DNA of 64,000 nt from Rhodococcus sp. B50 (GTDB lineage Bacteria; Actinomycetota; Actinomycetes; Mycobacteriales; Mycobacteriaceae). Each line of letters starts with the position of its first letter. The stretch's first letter is position 1. A program made the translations under genes and the position numbers. The stretch is taken from positions 4,033,480 to 4,097,479 of the forward strand of contig NZ_WPAG02000002.1 in NCBI RefSeq assembly GCF_013602415.1. Reading direction: 5' to 3'. The notes under the pieces are model-generated. The model was not told where the DNA came from. It saw only the letters and a list, made by a program, of their open reading frames with translations, and ran no database searches. Shown here one piece after another: positions 1 through 8,361 of this stretch.

Positions 1-278
1 GGACCGCGCGGATTGCCGGACGACACCATCACCCCCGAGGTGTCGCTGTGCAGGCGGATACCCGAGAGCTTGCGGCCCACGAGCGCCGCGACCAGCGCGT
101 GCGATCCCTCGTGCGCCTGCGTGATGACGTGACGGGTCTTCAACCACAGCGGCCGCACGGTGACGAGCACGAATGCGACGATGGCCGTTCCGACGACGAC
201 CATCGTCGGAGCGGGTTCGTCGACGGTCGACACGGCCTGCCACGCGGAGGACACGACCTCCGTGAACGAGGCGGACAC
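1..278 (-). CDS. M50-like membrane metallopeptidase, N-terminal part (cut by window start)
   Basis: Reading the minus strand from a GTG at 278, preceded by GGAAGG about six bases upstream, gives 92 residues with no stop. They contain one membrane segment (VVVGTAIVAFVLVTV) followed by HEGSHALVAALVGRKLSG. HEGSH fits the HExxH zinc motif, and its placement just after a first membrane helix resembles the peptidase M50B-like family of actinobacteria. The C-terminus lies outside the window, so length and other zinc ligands cannot be checked. It is divergent from azlC. Function beyond a membrane metalloprotease-like fold is inference. Confidence 0.6.
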   Translation of the reverse strand, partial: MSASFTEVVSSAWQAVSTVDEPAPTMVVVGTAIVAFVLVTVRPLWLKTRHVITQAHEGSHALVAALVGRKLSGIRLHSDTSGVMVSSGNPRG

Positions 279-341
279 AGATCACCTTCCTTCGGGCATG
301 GCGGGGCCGGGCACTGAGTCTTCCGGCCCGGCGATAGCCTG

Positions 342-1040
342 ATGAGCATGCCCGACCGCCGTACCCTCGAGATCCGCGCGGGTATCGCGGACTCCTGGGC
401 CGTGGGTCTCGGACTGATTCCGCTGGGACTCGCGTTCGGTGTGGTGCTCACCCAGCGCGGGTTCGAGTGGTGGTGGGCACCGATCTTCTCCACCGTCATC
501 TACGCGGGGTCGATGGAGTTCCTCGCGATCGGTCTCATCGCGGCGGTCACCCCGCTCGCCTCGGTGGCGGCGGCGACGCTGCTCGTGAACTTCCGGCACG
601 TCTTCTACGGCCTGTCGTTCCCGCTGCACCGCATCCGCAGCCGGCTCGGGCGCCTCTACGGCGTCTATGCGCTCACCGACGAGTCGTACGCGATCGTCGC
701 CCCCAAGGCACGTGAGCAGCTCTCCGGCACCCGCGTCCTCACGGTCCAGGTGCTCTGCCAGCTGATGTGGGTCGTGTCGGGCACGATCGGCGCCCTGATC
801 GGAGCGGTGCTCCCCGAAGGGCTCTCCGGCCTCGAGTTCGCGCTCACCGCGCTGTTCGCCGTCCTCGCGATCGATGCCTTCCGCGCCAACCGTGACCTGC
901 CGGCACCGGTGATCGCGATGATCTGCGGTCTCGTCGCACTGCTGGTCGCGAAGGAGCAGATGCTCGTCGTCGGGCTCGGCCTGTTCGTGGTGTGCCTGTT
1001 CGTGCGGTTCGTCTACCGGAACAAGGTGGCCCGTGCCTGA
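342..1040 (+). CDS. azlC: AzlC family branched-chain amino acid exporter, large subunit
   Basis: This 232-residue protein has the AzlC layout: a short polar N-terminus, then hydrophobic helices beginning near residue 20 (WAVGLGLIPLGLAFGVVL) and the family stretch YAGSMEFLAIGL. AzlC pairs with the small AzlD protein in the membrane to export branched-chain amino acids or analogues. The stop overlaps the GTG of azlD by eight bases, so the two are translationally coupled. ATG at 342 is used; a second ATG at 348 is equally possible. The substrate is inferred from the family only. Confidence 0.85.
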   Translation: MSMPDRRTLEIRAGIADSWAVGLGLIPLGLAFGVVLTQRGFEWWWAPIFSTVIYAGSMEFLAIGLIAAVTPLASVAAATLLVNFRHVFYGLSFPLHRIRSRLGRLYGVYALTDESYAIVAPKAREQLSGTRVLTVQVLCQLMWVVSGTIGALIGAVLPEGLSGLEFALTALFAVLAIDAFRANRDLPAPVIAMICGLVALLVAKEQMLVVGLGLFVVCLFVRFVYRNKVARA

Positions 1041-1362
1041 GTCGGTGCCCGGCGCCGGATACGTCCTCGGCGCTCTGGCGGTGATGTTCGTGGTGACGAT
1101 CGCACTGCGCGCGGCGCCGTTCCTCGCGTTGTCGGCGCTGAAGAACTCCGCCTTCGTCGACTTCCTCGGCCGCACGATGCCCGCGGGGGTCATGGTGATC
1201 CTCGTGATCTACACGCTGCGCGATGTGGGGGAGTCGACCTGGCTGCCCGCGACCGTCGGTCTCGCGGGCACGATCATCGTGCATCTGTGGCGACGCAACG
1301 CCGCACTGAGCACCGTGGTCGGGACGGGTCTCTATCTCGTAGCGTCGGCGTTCTGGACCTGA
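1033..1362 (+). CDS. azlD: AzlD domain protein, small subunit of the exporter
   Basis: This is a 109-residue hydrophobic protein of about four membrane helices, starting with GTG inside the end of azlC. The segments ALRAAPFLALSAL and LGRTMPAGVMVILVIYTL match the AzlD family, which completes the AzlC exporter in the cytoplasmic membrane. Its 3' end runs 31 bases into the 3' end of the convergent glycosyltransferase gene. Such convergent overlap leaves no room for a classical terminator and could give antisense transcripts. The call is firm at family level. Confidence 0.85.
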   Translation: MPESVPGAGYVLGALAVMFVVTIALRAAPFLALSALKNSAFVDFLGRTMPAGVMVILVIYTLRDVGESTWLPATVGLAGTIIVHLWRRNAALSTVVGTGLYLVASAFWT

Positions 1363-2570
1363 GCCGGCGCGGCGACGGTCTCCTCGCGCTCGACAGTGTT
1401 CCCGGCACCGGGTCGACGACTGCGCGCGGCGAACATCGCGGCGACGAACACAGCGATCGCGGCCAGGCACTGCGAGGTGCCGAGGACTTCGAGGAGAAGC
1501 TGCTCGACCCAGCCGCCGGAGGACGCTTCACGCAGCAGGTGGTTGGGTCCGATGAGGAAGACCGTGGTGGCGGGCAGCAGCACCGGCCACCAGCGGCGGT
1601 AGGCAGGGGCGATCAGCAGCGGCACGAGGAAGAGGGCGTACACCCAGTGGTGGGTGACGGCGATCGGAGCGGCGAGCAACGAGGCCAGGCCCACCAGAGC
1701 CACCGCGACCACCGGCTCGTCGGCCCGCAGGAAGCGATAGGCGGCCCACGCGGTACCGGCCACGATGATCACCGCACCGGCCAGCCAGAGCGCCTTGGCG
1801 GTGCCGTCGGAGAAGTCGAAACGGGCGATGAGACCCGTGAGTGCCTGATTGCGGAAGAACGACGGGTCGCCGGCGCGGTCGGTCGCGAAGAACTCCGTCG
1901 TCCAGAAGTAGACGGTTGAATCGGGGCGCAACCAGTAACCGAACGCGACGGTCGCGGCGAATGCACCCAACGCGCGGAAGGCCGACGGCCAGTCGCGGCG
2001 CAGCAGGAAGATCAGACCGAAGGCGGCCGGGGTCACCTTGATCGCGGCGGCCAGCGCGATACCGACACCGCGGAAGCGCTTCGGGATCACGCCGAGCAGG
2101 TCGGCGACCACGAGCGCCATGAGCACGATGTTGATCTGTCCGAATGTGAAGTTGGAGCGGAACGGCTCGAGCCACAGCACAGGACCGAGTGACGCGGCCG
2201 CGATCAGACTCGGCTGCGACATGTCGAGTCGCTGGTAGACGACCTTGAGCACCCACCACACGAGGGCGATGAGCCCTGCCGTCCACAACACCTGCAGTGC
2301 GGTACTGCCGACCAGCGCCATCGGGGCGAACAGGAACGCTGCGAAGGGTGGGTAGATGAACCGGAAGCCGGAGTGACTGAAGAAGCCCTCCGTGTACAGC
2401 GGTGTGTGGTGCAGGAAGGCCCAGCCGGCATCGCGGAAGACGTCGAGATCCATGAGGTACTCGTTCACCGCGTCGCGCATGTATCCCGCGACTGCCAGGG
2501 CCGAAACCGTCAGACCGATGGCGATCAGCAGGGATCGAACAGGTCGGGAACGGACTTCGGTCGACAGCAC
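1332..2570 (-). CDS. GT87-type polyprenyl-phosphate mannosyltransferase (DUF2029 family)
   Basis: The 412-residue protein has about ten hydrophobic helices and a GT87-like first loop with MDLDVFRDAGWAFLHHTPLY, where the aspartates of the DLxVY/F-type motif are expected to be catalytic. Members of this family (for example PimE and other GT-C enzymes) add mannose or arabinose from polyprenyl-phosphate donors to cell-envelope glycolipids at the outer face of the membrane. No cell-wall gene adjoins it, so the acceptor is unknown. The C-terminus (after about residue 390) is a charged tail overlapping azlD. Confidence 0.75.
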   Translation of the reverse strand: MLSTEVRSRPVRSLLIAIGLTVSALAVAGYMRDAVNEYLMDLDVFRDAGWAFLHHTPLYTEGFFSHSGFRFIYPPFAAFLFAPMALVGSTALQVLWTAGLIALVWWVLKVVYQRLDMSQPSLIAAASLGPVLWLEPFRSNFTFGQINIVLMALVVADLLGVIPKRFRGVGIALAAAIKVTPAAFGLIFLLRRDWPSAFRALGAFAATVAFGYWLRPDSTVYFWTTEFFATDRAGDPSFFRNQALTGLIARFDFSDGTAKALWLAGAVIIVAGTAWAAYRFLRADEPVVAVALVGLASLLAAPIAVTHHWVYALFLVPLLIAPAYRRWWPVLLPATTVFLIGPNHLLREASSGGWVEQLLLEVLGTSQCLAAIAVFVAAMFAARSRRPGAGNTVEREETVAAPAQVQNADATR

Positions 2571-2745
2571 GGGCGATACCTCCCGGTCGGAAACAGGTGC
2601 GTCGCTACGTTACACAATCGTTGTCTTCGAGATCGGGTGACGAGAACAATGTCTCCCCAACCGTTTTGACGGAGATTTCCGTTTCGCACGCTTGTCGGGT
2701 GACGTGGATCACGTTGTCGGAAGGCGTCGTTCCGCTGTTCTCGAC

Positions 2746-2793
2746 GGAAGTATTCGCCTTTCTAGTGCTGATACTAGAAAGTCGAATACTTCC
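2746..2793 (-). terminator. Long hairpin just downstream of aztD
   Basis: Two 21-base arms (2746-2766 and 2773-2793) pair with a single mismatch around a 6-base loop, beginning ten bases after the aztD stop codon. There is no T-tract, which is common for actinobacterial terminators. The arms contain a core (TATTCG, then CTTTCT) that recurs in the hairpin behind gpsA at 6202-6245, so the two may belong to one repeated terminator-like element. Confidence 0.7.
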
Positions 2794-2802
2794 GTAGCGG
2801 AG

Positions 2803-4026
2803 TCAGTCGACGCTGCTGATCTCGTTCGGGGTGCGCGGCAGTTCGGTCGACCGGATCTCCCCGGAGGTCACATCCACCGCGTGGAGCGAATCGGTGGCGG
2901 GGTCGGTGACGAACGCAGTCCCGTCGTGCACCTCGAGTGCGGGCCGGGGCGCCTGCCACTCCTCGGGCTCGGTCCACGGCTCGAGCACCTCGATCTGCCG
3001 GACGATCTTACCGGACCCGGGATCGATCACATGGAGGTTGCCGTCGGTGCCGAGGACGAGTGCTTCACCCGCCGGCCCGCGACCGAGCGAGCGGAAGGTG
3101 TAACTCGTGCCGAGGTCGACGAGGCGCACCGACGCCGTGCGGGTGTCCACGAGCGCGACGCGCTCGGGGCGTTCGAGTTCCGCATCGGGATCGGTCTTGT
3201 AGTCGCCGAGGACGACGGTCGAGTCCTCGCTTCCGGCCTGGTTCCCGATCCGGCCGTACGGGTCGGGCGCCGACGCCTTGGTGAACGATCCGTCGCGGAA
3301 GATCACCATGCCGTCCTCGCATCCGAAGGCGACGACTCCGTCGGACGCAACCGTCTCGCCGTGGACGCCGGGGCATTCCTCGGTACGCACGATCTCGGTG
3401 CCCTTCTCGTCGAGCAGCGCCACCCCTGTCCGCTCCTCGGAGTCGCCGAGGGTGACGAGCATTCCGCCGTCGGGCATCGGGACGGCCACACCGTGGTGGG
3501 CGTCGGGAAGCGTGCGGCTGTCGAGGGTCGGGAGTTCGGTCGCCGATGCGAGATCGGCGGGGTCGAACACGTCGATGCGTCCGGTGCCGTCGTCGAACAG
3601 TGCGGTGACACCGGCGTGCGGCACGGCGTGTCCGGGCTTCTCGGCGGTGAATGTCAGGCCGGTGAGGGCAGGCGCTCCGGCGTAGTGGTGCCCGTGGTCG
3701 CCGTGGGCCTCCGTCCAGCTGCCGGTGTCGAGGGCGCGGAATCCGCCCTCGGTGGAGATCAGTACGTGGCGTCCGTCGCCGGCCGGGGAGAGGCGGTTGA
3801 AGCCGTCGAGCGCGAAGTCGCCGACGACGGTGAGGTCTTCTTCGTCGACGACGAGGACGCCGCCGTCGTAGGTGACGACGAGGCGCGGTTCGGCGCTCAC
3901 CACTTCGGCGGCGGCGGATGTGGGTGTCTCGGAGGTATCGGCCTCGGTCGTGCCGGCGCATGCGGCAACGAAGGTTGCAGCGACGACGGTGAGGGCGGCG
4001 CCGCCGTAGCGGGAGAGCGTTGTCAT
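2803..4026 (-). CDS. aztD: Zinc metallochaperone AztD-like lipoprotein
   Basis: The 407-residue protein starts with a lipoprotein signal (lipobox VAAC, lipidated Cys23), followed by a Ser/Thr-rich linker and repeated beta-propeller-like blades (RLVVTYDGGVLVVDEEDL, LTAFALDG-type repeats). A His-rich loop, EAHGDHGHHYAG, lies near residue 105. This combination matches AztD, the extracytoplasmic zinc chaperone that hands zinc to the solute-binding protein AztC. No aztABC transporter genes lie nearby, so here it is an orphan. A Zur-like dyad sits about 20 bases upstream of the start, consistent with induction in zinc starvation. Confidence 0.8.
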   Translation of the reverse strand: MTTLSRYGGAALTVVAATFVAACAGTTEADTSETPTSAAAEVVSAEPRLVVTYDGGVLVVDEEDLTVVGDFALDGFNRLSPAGDGRHVLISTEGGFRALDTGSWTEAHGDHGHHYAGAPALTGLTFTAEKPGHAVPHAGVTALFDDGTGRIDVFDPADLASATELPTLDSRTLPDAHHGVAVPMPDGGMLVTLGDSEERTGVALLDEKGTEIVRTEECPGVHGETVASDGVVAFGCEDGMVIFRDGSFTKASAPDPYGRIGNQAGSEDSTVVLGDYKTDPDAELERPERVALVDTRTASVRLVDLGTSYTFRSLGRGPAGEALVLGTDGNLHVIDPGSGKIVRQIEVLEPWTEPEEWQAPRPALEVHDGTAFVTDPATDSLHAVDVTSGEIRSTELPRTPNEISSVD

Positions 4027-4046
4027 GCAGAAAGAAATAGTCTCTA

Positions 4047-4063
4047 TCGAAAATGAATGTCAA
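4047..4063 (-). promoter_or_regulatory. Candidate Zur box upstream of aztD
   Basis: The sequence TCGAAAATGAATGTCAA is an imperfect dyad resembling the actinobacterial Zur consensus TGAAAATnATTTTCA. It lies 21 bases upstream of the aztD ATG, where a repressor would block transcription. The match is imperfect in the right half, so this is a proposal based on position and on the zinc role of the downstream gene. Confidence 0.4.
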
Positions 4064-4109
4064 AGTCTTGAATGCGCATGCGTGCATGGACGCCGTAGGC
4101 ACCGAGGTT

Positions 4110-4152
4110 GCAGTTGTTGTCGAATATTTGCCGAAACCTCGACAACAACTGC
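4110..4152. repeat. Intergenic palindrome with variable arms, copy A
   Basis: Perfect 14-base arms (4110-4123 and 4139-4152) flank a 15-base loop between divergent aztD and the AAA+ ATPase gene. Read on the minus strand the loop region contains GGTTTCGGC, which also occurs in the palindrome at 61283-61332. It may be a member of a dispersed element in which the core is kept and the arms vary. Confidence 0.5.
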
Positions 4153-4244
4153 GGTTTCGAGCACGGACAAGCGCAAATACCCCCTGTCTGAGACACGCGC
4201 TGGATGAGCTCAGAATCCGATGTGCTCGCCGTTAGCATCGACGG

Positions 4245-5432
4245 ATGGATCCTGTCCGCAACCCGTACGCCCCGGGCGCGGGACAGCGCCCGCCCGAGCT
4301 CGCCGGCCGCGAGAAGCAACTCACCGCGTTCGAGGTCGTTCTCGAACGGATCGCCCGCGAGCGACCCGAACGCAGCGTCGTCCTGACCGGGCTCCGCGGC
4401 GTCGGGAAGACCGTCCTCCTCAACCATCTGCGGTCCGCGGCCATCGCGAAGAGCTGGGGAACCGGCAAGATCGAAGCCCGCCCGGATCAGGGCCTGCGGC
4501 GTCCGCTGTCGTCCGCGCTGCACATGGCGGTTCGGGAAATCGCCGCAGCACATCCGGATCCGGAATCGGTCGAATATTTTCTCGGCGTGCTCAAGTCGTT
4601 CGCGTTGCGGGCCACTGCGGACAAGGGCATGCGCGAACGCTGGCAGCCCGGGATCGACGCACCGGCCGTCAAAGGGCGTGCCGACTCGGGGGACATCGAG
4701 ATCGACCTCGTCGAACTGCTCGTGGAGGCCGCCGGGCTCGCGCGCGACGTCGGCGTGGGCATCGCCCTGTTCATCGACGAGATGCAGGACCTCGGGCCCG
4801 AAGACGTCTCCGCGATCTGCGGTGCCTGCCACGAGCTGAGCCAGGACGCCGCACCGCTCGTCGTCGTCGGGGCCGGTCTACCGCACCTCCCCGCTGTGCT
4901 CTCGGCGTCGAAGTCCTACTCCGAGCGGCTGTTCACCTACCACCGCATCGACCGACTCGACCGCGCGGCGGCGGACCACGCGCTCATCGCGCCGGCGAAA
5001 CGTGAAGGCGTCGAGTTCACGCAGGAGGCCCTCGACCTGCTGTACGAAACCGCCGACGGCTACCCGTATTTCGTGCAGGCCTACGGCAAGGCGACATGGG
5101 ACGTCGCGGCGGATTCACCGATCACCGCCGACGACGTGCGGGTCGCGGCACCCGCCGCGGAAGAGGAACTCGCCGTGGGCTTCTTCGGCTCCCGCTACGA
5201 ACGCGCGACACCCGCCGAACGCGAATACATGCGGGCCATGGCGGATCTGTCGGGCGACGACGGTCCGGTCGCGACATCGAAGATCGCCGTCGAACTCGGC
5301 CGGAAGCCGGCTTCCCTGTCACCCGCGCGCGACGGATTGATCAAGAAGGGCCTGATCTACTCCGCCGAGCGCGGGTTCATCGGGTTCACCGTGCCGCACT
5401 TCGGGCGCTACCTGCGCGCCCAGAACGACTGA
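4245..5432 (+). CDS. AAA+ ATPase with C-terminal winged-helix-like region, orphan
   Basis: The 395-residue protein carries Walker A GLRGVGKT (residues 49-56) and Walker B ALFIDEMQDL (Asp177, Glu178). A sensor-like stretch follows, then a C-terminal region (after about residue 290) that reads like a winged helix (TSKIAVELGRKPASLSPARDGLIKKGLIYS). This is the AAA_16/Orc-Cdc6-like ATPase type common in actinobacteria, whose members may load or regulate partners on DNA. No partner gene is adjacent and its cellular job is unknown. It is divergent from aztD with a palindrome between them. Confidence 0.7.
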   Translation: MDPVRNPYAPGAGQRPPELAGREKQLTAFEVVLERIARERPERSVVLTGLRGVGKTVLLNHLRSAAIAKSWGTGKIEARPDQGLRRPLSSALHMAVREIAAAHPDPESVEYFLGVLKSFALRATADKGMRERWQPGIDAPAVKGRADSGDIEIDLVELLVEAAGLARDVGVGIALFIDEMQDLGPEDVSAICGACHELSQDAAPLVVVGAGLPHLPAVLSASKSYSERLFTYHRIDRLDRAAADHALIAPAKREGVEFTQEALDLLYETADGYPYFVQAYGKATWDVAADSPITADDVRVAAPAAEEELAVGFFGSRYERATPAEREYMRAMADLSGDDGPVATSKIAVELGRKPASLSPARDGLIKKGLIYSAERGFIGFTVPHFGRYLRAQND

Positions 5433-5462
5433 TACTCGGACAGCGCCGGAACGACCGAGCGA

Positions 5463-6137
5463 TCAGTCGTGCCACTCGACCGTCTCGTCGAGTGACGCAC
5501 GATCCGTGCGACACGCATTGGCCGGATGCGCCTCGTCGGCGTAGCCGAACGAGATGGCGCAGACGATGTCGCGGTCGTCGCCGATGTTCAGTTCGCGTCG
5601 CAGCGCGGTGGAGGTCATCGCGACGGCGGCCTGCGGGACGGCGGCGATGCCGAGCGATTCGGCGGCGAGCAGCAGCGTCGAGACGTACCCGCCGCAGTCG
5701 ACCGCCCCGTACACGCCGAGGGCCTCGTCGGTGGTGATGATCGCGACGTGCGGTGCGCCGAAGAAGCGGTAGTTCTCGAGCATCTGCTCGGTGCGGCGCT
5801 GATAGTCGTCGCGCGCGATACCCAGCGCGTTGTACAAGGCGTAGCCGGCGCCGCGGCGGCGTTCGGCGTACGCGCCGCGGTATTCGGCGGGCCCCGGGAT
5901 GTCGGGATCCAGATCGCCGGAGGCCGCCTGCGCGTAGACGGCCTCACGCAGACGGTCGGTGGCCTCACCGCTGACGATGTGGGTCTGCCACGGTTGCGAA
6001 TTGCACCAGGACGCTGTGCGCTGCCCCATGAGAAGCATGCGTTCGATGTCCTCGCGCGGGACCTGCTTGGTCAGGAAGGCGCGGCAGCTGAAACGGGTGT
6101 CGAGGAGGGACGACAGCGCGTCGGCGGCAGAAGTCAT
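5463..6137 (-). CDS. Nitroreductase family flavoprotein
   Basis: The product (about 224 residues from the ATG at 6137) has the nitroreductase fold signature: RFSCRAFLTKQVPREDIERML near the start for FMN phosphate contacts, SWCNSQPWQ around residue 45, and GAVDCGGYVSTLLLAAESLGIAAVPQ late in the protein. Such FMN enzymes reduce nitroaromatics, quinones or enones with NAD(P)H. The upstream ATG at 6158 would add seven residues; neither start has a strong ribosome site, and the internal one fits the family length better. No operon partner is seen. Confidence 0.8.
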   Translation of the reverse strand: MTSAADALSSLLDTRFSCRAFLTKQVPREDIERMLLMGQRTASWCNSQPWQTHIVSGEATDRLREAVYAQAASGDLDPDIPGPAEYRGAYAERRRGAGYALYNALGIARDDYQRRTEQMLENYRFFGAPHVAIITTDEALGVYGAVDCGGYVSTLLLAAESLGIAAVPQAAVAMTSTALRRELNIGDDRDIVCAISFGYADEAHPANACRTDRASLDETVEWHD

Positions 6138-6201
6138 GGCACCACGATGGCACACCACTTCAATTAACGTTCGCTCAGCCTAGGAGGTATGGACGACAGC
6201 T

Positions 6202-6245
6202 CTTTATTCGGCTTTCTGATACCTGCCCTAGAAAGCCGAATAAAG
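6202..6245 (-). terminator. Perfect hairpin abutting the gpsA stop codon
   Basis: Sixteen-base arms (6202-6217 and 6230-6245) pair perfectly around a 12-base loop, ending two bases before the gpsA stop on the minus strand. The arm core TATTCGGCTTTCT is nearly the same as in the hairpin behind aztD (2746-2793), including TATCAG in the loop region. It probably acts as a transcription terminator. Confidence 0.75.
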
Positions 6246-6247
6246 GG

Positions 6248-7255
6248 TCAGACGATGTCCTCCTCATGGCCGGGAGCGACGCGACGCAACCCCCGGTACG
6301 CGTCGGTCGGGGTGCTCTTCCCGGTCACCACGGCCGCCACCTCGGCTGCGATGGGCATCTCCACCCCGTACTCGTGCGCGAGTTCCATGACGGTCGGCGC
6401 GGTCTTCACCCCTTCGGCGACCTGCCCCAGAGCCTCGACGGCCTCGTCGATGCTGAGCCCGCGCGCCAGCGCCTCTCCGATCCTGCGGTTCCTCGACGAC
6501 GGGCTCGTGCACGTGGCGATGAGATCGCCCATGCCCGTGAGCCCGGCGAACGTGCGCGGGTCCGCACCCATGGTTTCCCCCAGCCGCGTCATCTCCGCCA
6601 GTCCGCGGGAGAGGACCATCGCCCGGGTGTTGTCGCCGACGCTGAGCCCTTCGGCCATTCCGGCTGCGATCGCCACGATGTTCTTGAGGATTCCGCCCAG
6701 TTCGCAGCCCAGCACGTCGGTGTTGCGGTAGACGCGGAACAGCGACGTGGCGAAGAGCGGTTGCAGTGCGGCTCCCACTGCCTCGTCCTGCATCGCGACC
6801 ACCGCCGCGGCGGCCATCCCGTCGGCGATCTCCCCGGCGATGTTCGGCCCGGCCAGCAATCCGACGGGATGTCCCGGCAGGCATTCGGCAATCACCTCGG
6901 TGGGCCGGAGTCGCGTGCCCGGCTCCAGTCCCTTGACGAGGGAGACGACCGGCACCCACGCGCGCACCTCGTCGGTGACCTGCTCGAGCGTCTTGCGCAT
7001 CGCATGCGACGGGACACCGACGACCAGGACGTCGGCTTCGCGCGCCGCCTCCGCCAGATCCGGGGTTGCGCGCAGACCTTGCGGCAGAGGACGTTCGCCG
7101 AGATAACGGTGGTTGCGATGCTCGGTATCGATCTCGCGGGCGACATCGTCGTTCCGCGCCCACAGTGTCGTCGGAGTGTTCCGCGCGGACAAGGAGGCGA
7201 GCGTGGTGCCCCACGATCCCGATCCGAGAACGACGACGCGAACCGCACGAGCCAT
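6248..7255 (-). CDS. gpsA: Glycerol-3-phosphate dehydrogenase [NAD(P)+]
   Basis: The 335-residue enzyme has the N-terminal dinucleotide motif VVVLGSGSWGTTLA (GxGxxG near residues 11-16). It also has SLVKGLE, GPNIAGEIADGMAAAAVVA and the C-terminal catalytic region KNIVAIAAGMAEGL and TCTSPSSRNRRIG typical of GpsA. It reduces dihydroxyacetone phosphate to sn-glycerol-3-phosphate for phospholipid synthesis in the cytoplasm. It is followed by a strong hairpin and appears to be monocistronic. Length and motifs match the family closely. Confidence 0.95.
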   Translation of the reverse strand: MARAVRVVVLGSGSWGTTLASLSARNTPTTLWARNDDVAREIDTEHRNHRYLGERPLPQGLRATPDLAEAAREADVLVVGVPSHAMRKTLEQVTDEVRAWVPVVSLVKGLEPGTRLRPTEVIAECLPGHPVGLLAGPNIAGEIADGMAAAAVVAMQDEAVGAALQPLFATSLFRVYRNTDVLGCELGGILKNIVAIAAGMAEGLSVGDNTRAMVLSRGLAEMTRLGETMGADPRTFAGLTGMGDLIATCTSPSSRNRRIGEALARGLSIDEAVEALGQVAEGVKTAPTVMELAHEYGVEMPIAAEVAAVVTGKSTPTDAYRGLRRVAPGHEEDIV

Positions 7256-7380
7256 CGGTGACCTTTCGTCCGTACATGAGCAGGTAGGGACAGGTTGTCA
7301 GTTTTCCGGGTTCGGCGGGTCGTGTTTGTGCTTCCATGGTCCCCGTGGGGTGAATCGGCTGTGGACTCCCACGAGGAACG

Positions 7381-7863
7381 GTGTGTGACGCCATCCCGTG
7401 GCACGATCGGACCGTGCCCGGTAAGACCGTCACCGATCAGCGTCTGCGCGACCTCGCGTTGCTGCGCCGCGTCCGCGATCGCATCGATCGCGAGTACGCG
7501 CAGCCCCTCGATGTGGAGGCGCTCGCGCGGGGTGTGAACATGTCGGCCGGACATCTCAGTCGCCAGTTCCGCATCGCATACGGCGAGTCGCCCTATTCGT
7601 ATCTCATGACCCGGCGCATCGAACGGGCCATGACTCTGCTGCGCCGCGGCGATCTCACCGTCACCGAGGTGTGCTTCGAGGTGGGGTGCTCGTCGCTCGG
7701 CACCTTCAGCACCCGGTTCACGGAACTCGTCGGTGTGCCACCGAGCGTGTACCGCAAACAGGCATCCGAGGAGACGAACGGGATCCCGTCGTGCGTGGCC
7801 AGGAATGTCACCAGACCGATCAGGAATCGAGAAGCGCGGACGGGCCCGCCGGTCCTACCGTGA
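7381..7863 (+). CDS. AraC family transcriptional regulator, short form
   Basis: The protein is essentially a lone AraC DNA-binding domain: a first helix-turn-helix at LDVEALARGVNMSAGHLSRQFRIAYGES and a second at LTVTEVCFEVGCSSLGTFSTRFTELVGVPPSVYR. No sensor domain precedes it. The start is uncertain: GTG at 7381 has GAGGA close upstream, while GTG at 7414 gives a tighter N-terminus. Its stop overlaps the GTG of the VOC gene (GTGA), so it likely heads an operon with that gene and perhaps the UvrA-like gene and regulates them. Confidence 0.8.
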   Translation: MCDAIPWHDRTVPGKTVTDQRLRDLALLRRVRDRIDREYAQPLDVEALARGVNMSAGHLSRQFRIAYGESPYSYLMTRRIERAMTLLRRGDLTVTEVCFEVGCSSLGTFSTRFTELVGVPPSVYRKQASEETNGIPSCVARNVTRPIRNREARTGPPVLP

Positions 7864-8279
7864 TCGACATGGACATCACCATTCACCAGACATTCCTTCC
7901 GCACATCGATCCCGAGGCGTCCCTCGCGTTCTACCGCGACCTGCTCGGCTTCGAAGTCCTCAACGACGTCGGCTACGCCGGAAAGCGCTGGATCACGCTC
8001 GGCCGCAGCGACACTCCCGGTACGTCCTTGGTGCTGTACCCGCCGGACGCCGACCCCGGTATCACCGAGGACGAGAACGCCACCATCGCCGAGATGATGG
8101 CCAAGGGCACGTTCGCGTCGATCATCCTCGCGACGAAGGATCTCGACGCGGCGTTCGAACAGTTGCAGGTCGGCGACACCGAGATCGTCCAGGAGCCCAC
8201 CGACCAGCCGTACGGCGTCCGCGACTGCGCTCTCCGCGATCCCGCGGGCAACATGGTCCGCATCCAGCAATTGCGCTGA
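7860..8279 (+). CDS. VOC superfamily (glyoxalase/bleomycin-resistance fold) protein
   Basis: This protein of about 139 residues has paired betaalphabetabetabeta modules of the VOC fold: HIDPEASLAFYRDLLGFEVLNDVGYAGKRWITLG in the first half and DLDAAFEQLQ...YGVRDCALRDPAGNMVRIQQ in the second. Such proteins act as dioxygenases, lyases or drug-binding resistance proteins; the sequence does not decide which. GTG at 7860 overlaps the AraC stop; an ATG at 7869 is the alternative. The AraC-VOC pair is a common actinobacterial arrangement, with the regulator controlling its neighbour. Confidence 0.8.
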   Translation: MIDMDITIHQTFLPHIDPEASLAFYRDLLGFEVLNDVGYAGKRWITLGRSDTPGTSLVLYPPDADPGITEDENATIAEMMAKGTFASIILATKDLDAAFEQLQVGDTEIVQEPTDQPYGVRDCALRDPAGNMVRIQQLR

Positions 8280-8361
8280 CCGATCCTGCGATCGGCCTTA
8301 CTCTCCGATCGTTGTACTCGTTTCCGAGTCCGTACCGATACCAACACTGGAGTCTTCGAAC

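Noticed and set aside
282..1193. 303-codon minus-strand frame opposite azlCD
   Set aside because: It is rich in Arg, Glu, His and Asp with no motif and lies over clear membrane-protein genes; a GC-driven shadow frame.
6189..6731. Plus-strand frame preceded by AGGAGGT at 6182
   Set aside because: The ribosome-like site is only one base from the ATG and the product is a shadow of gpsA read in reverse; it also spans the gpsA hairpin.
7593..8270. Minus-strand frame opposite the AraC and VOC genes
   Set aside because: Low-complexity composition and no family resemblance, while the plus strand encodes two recognisable folds.
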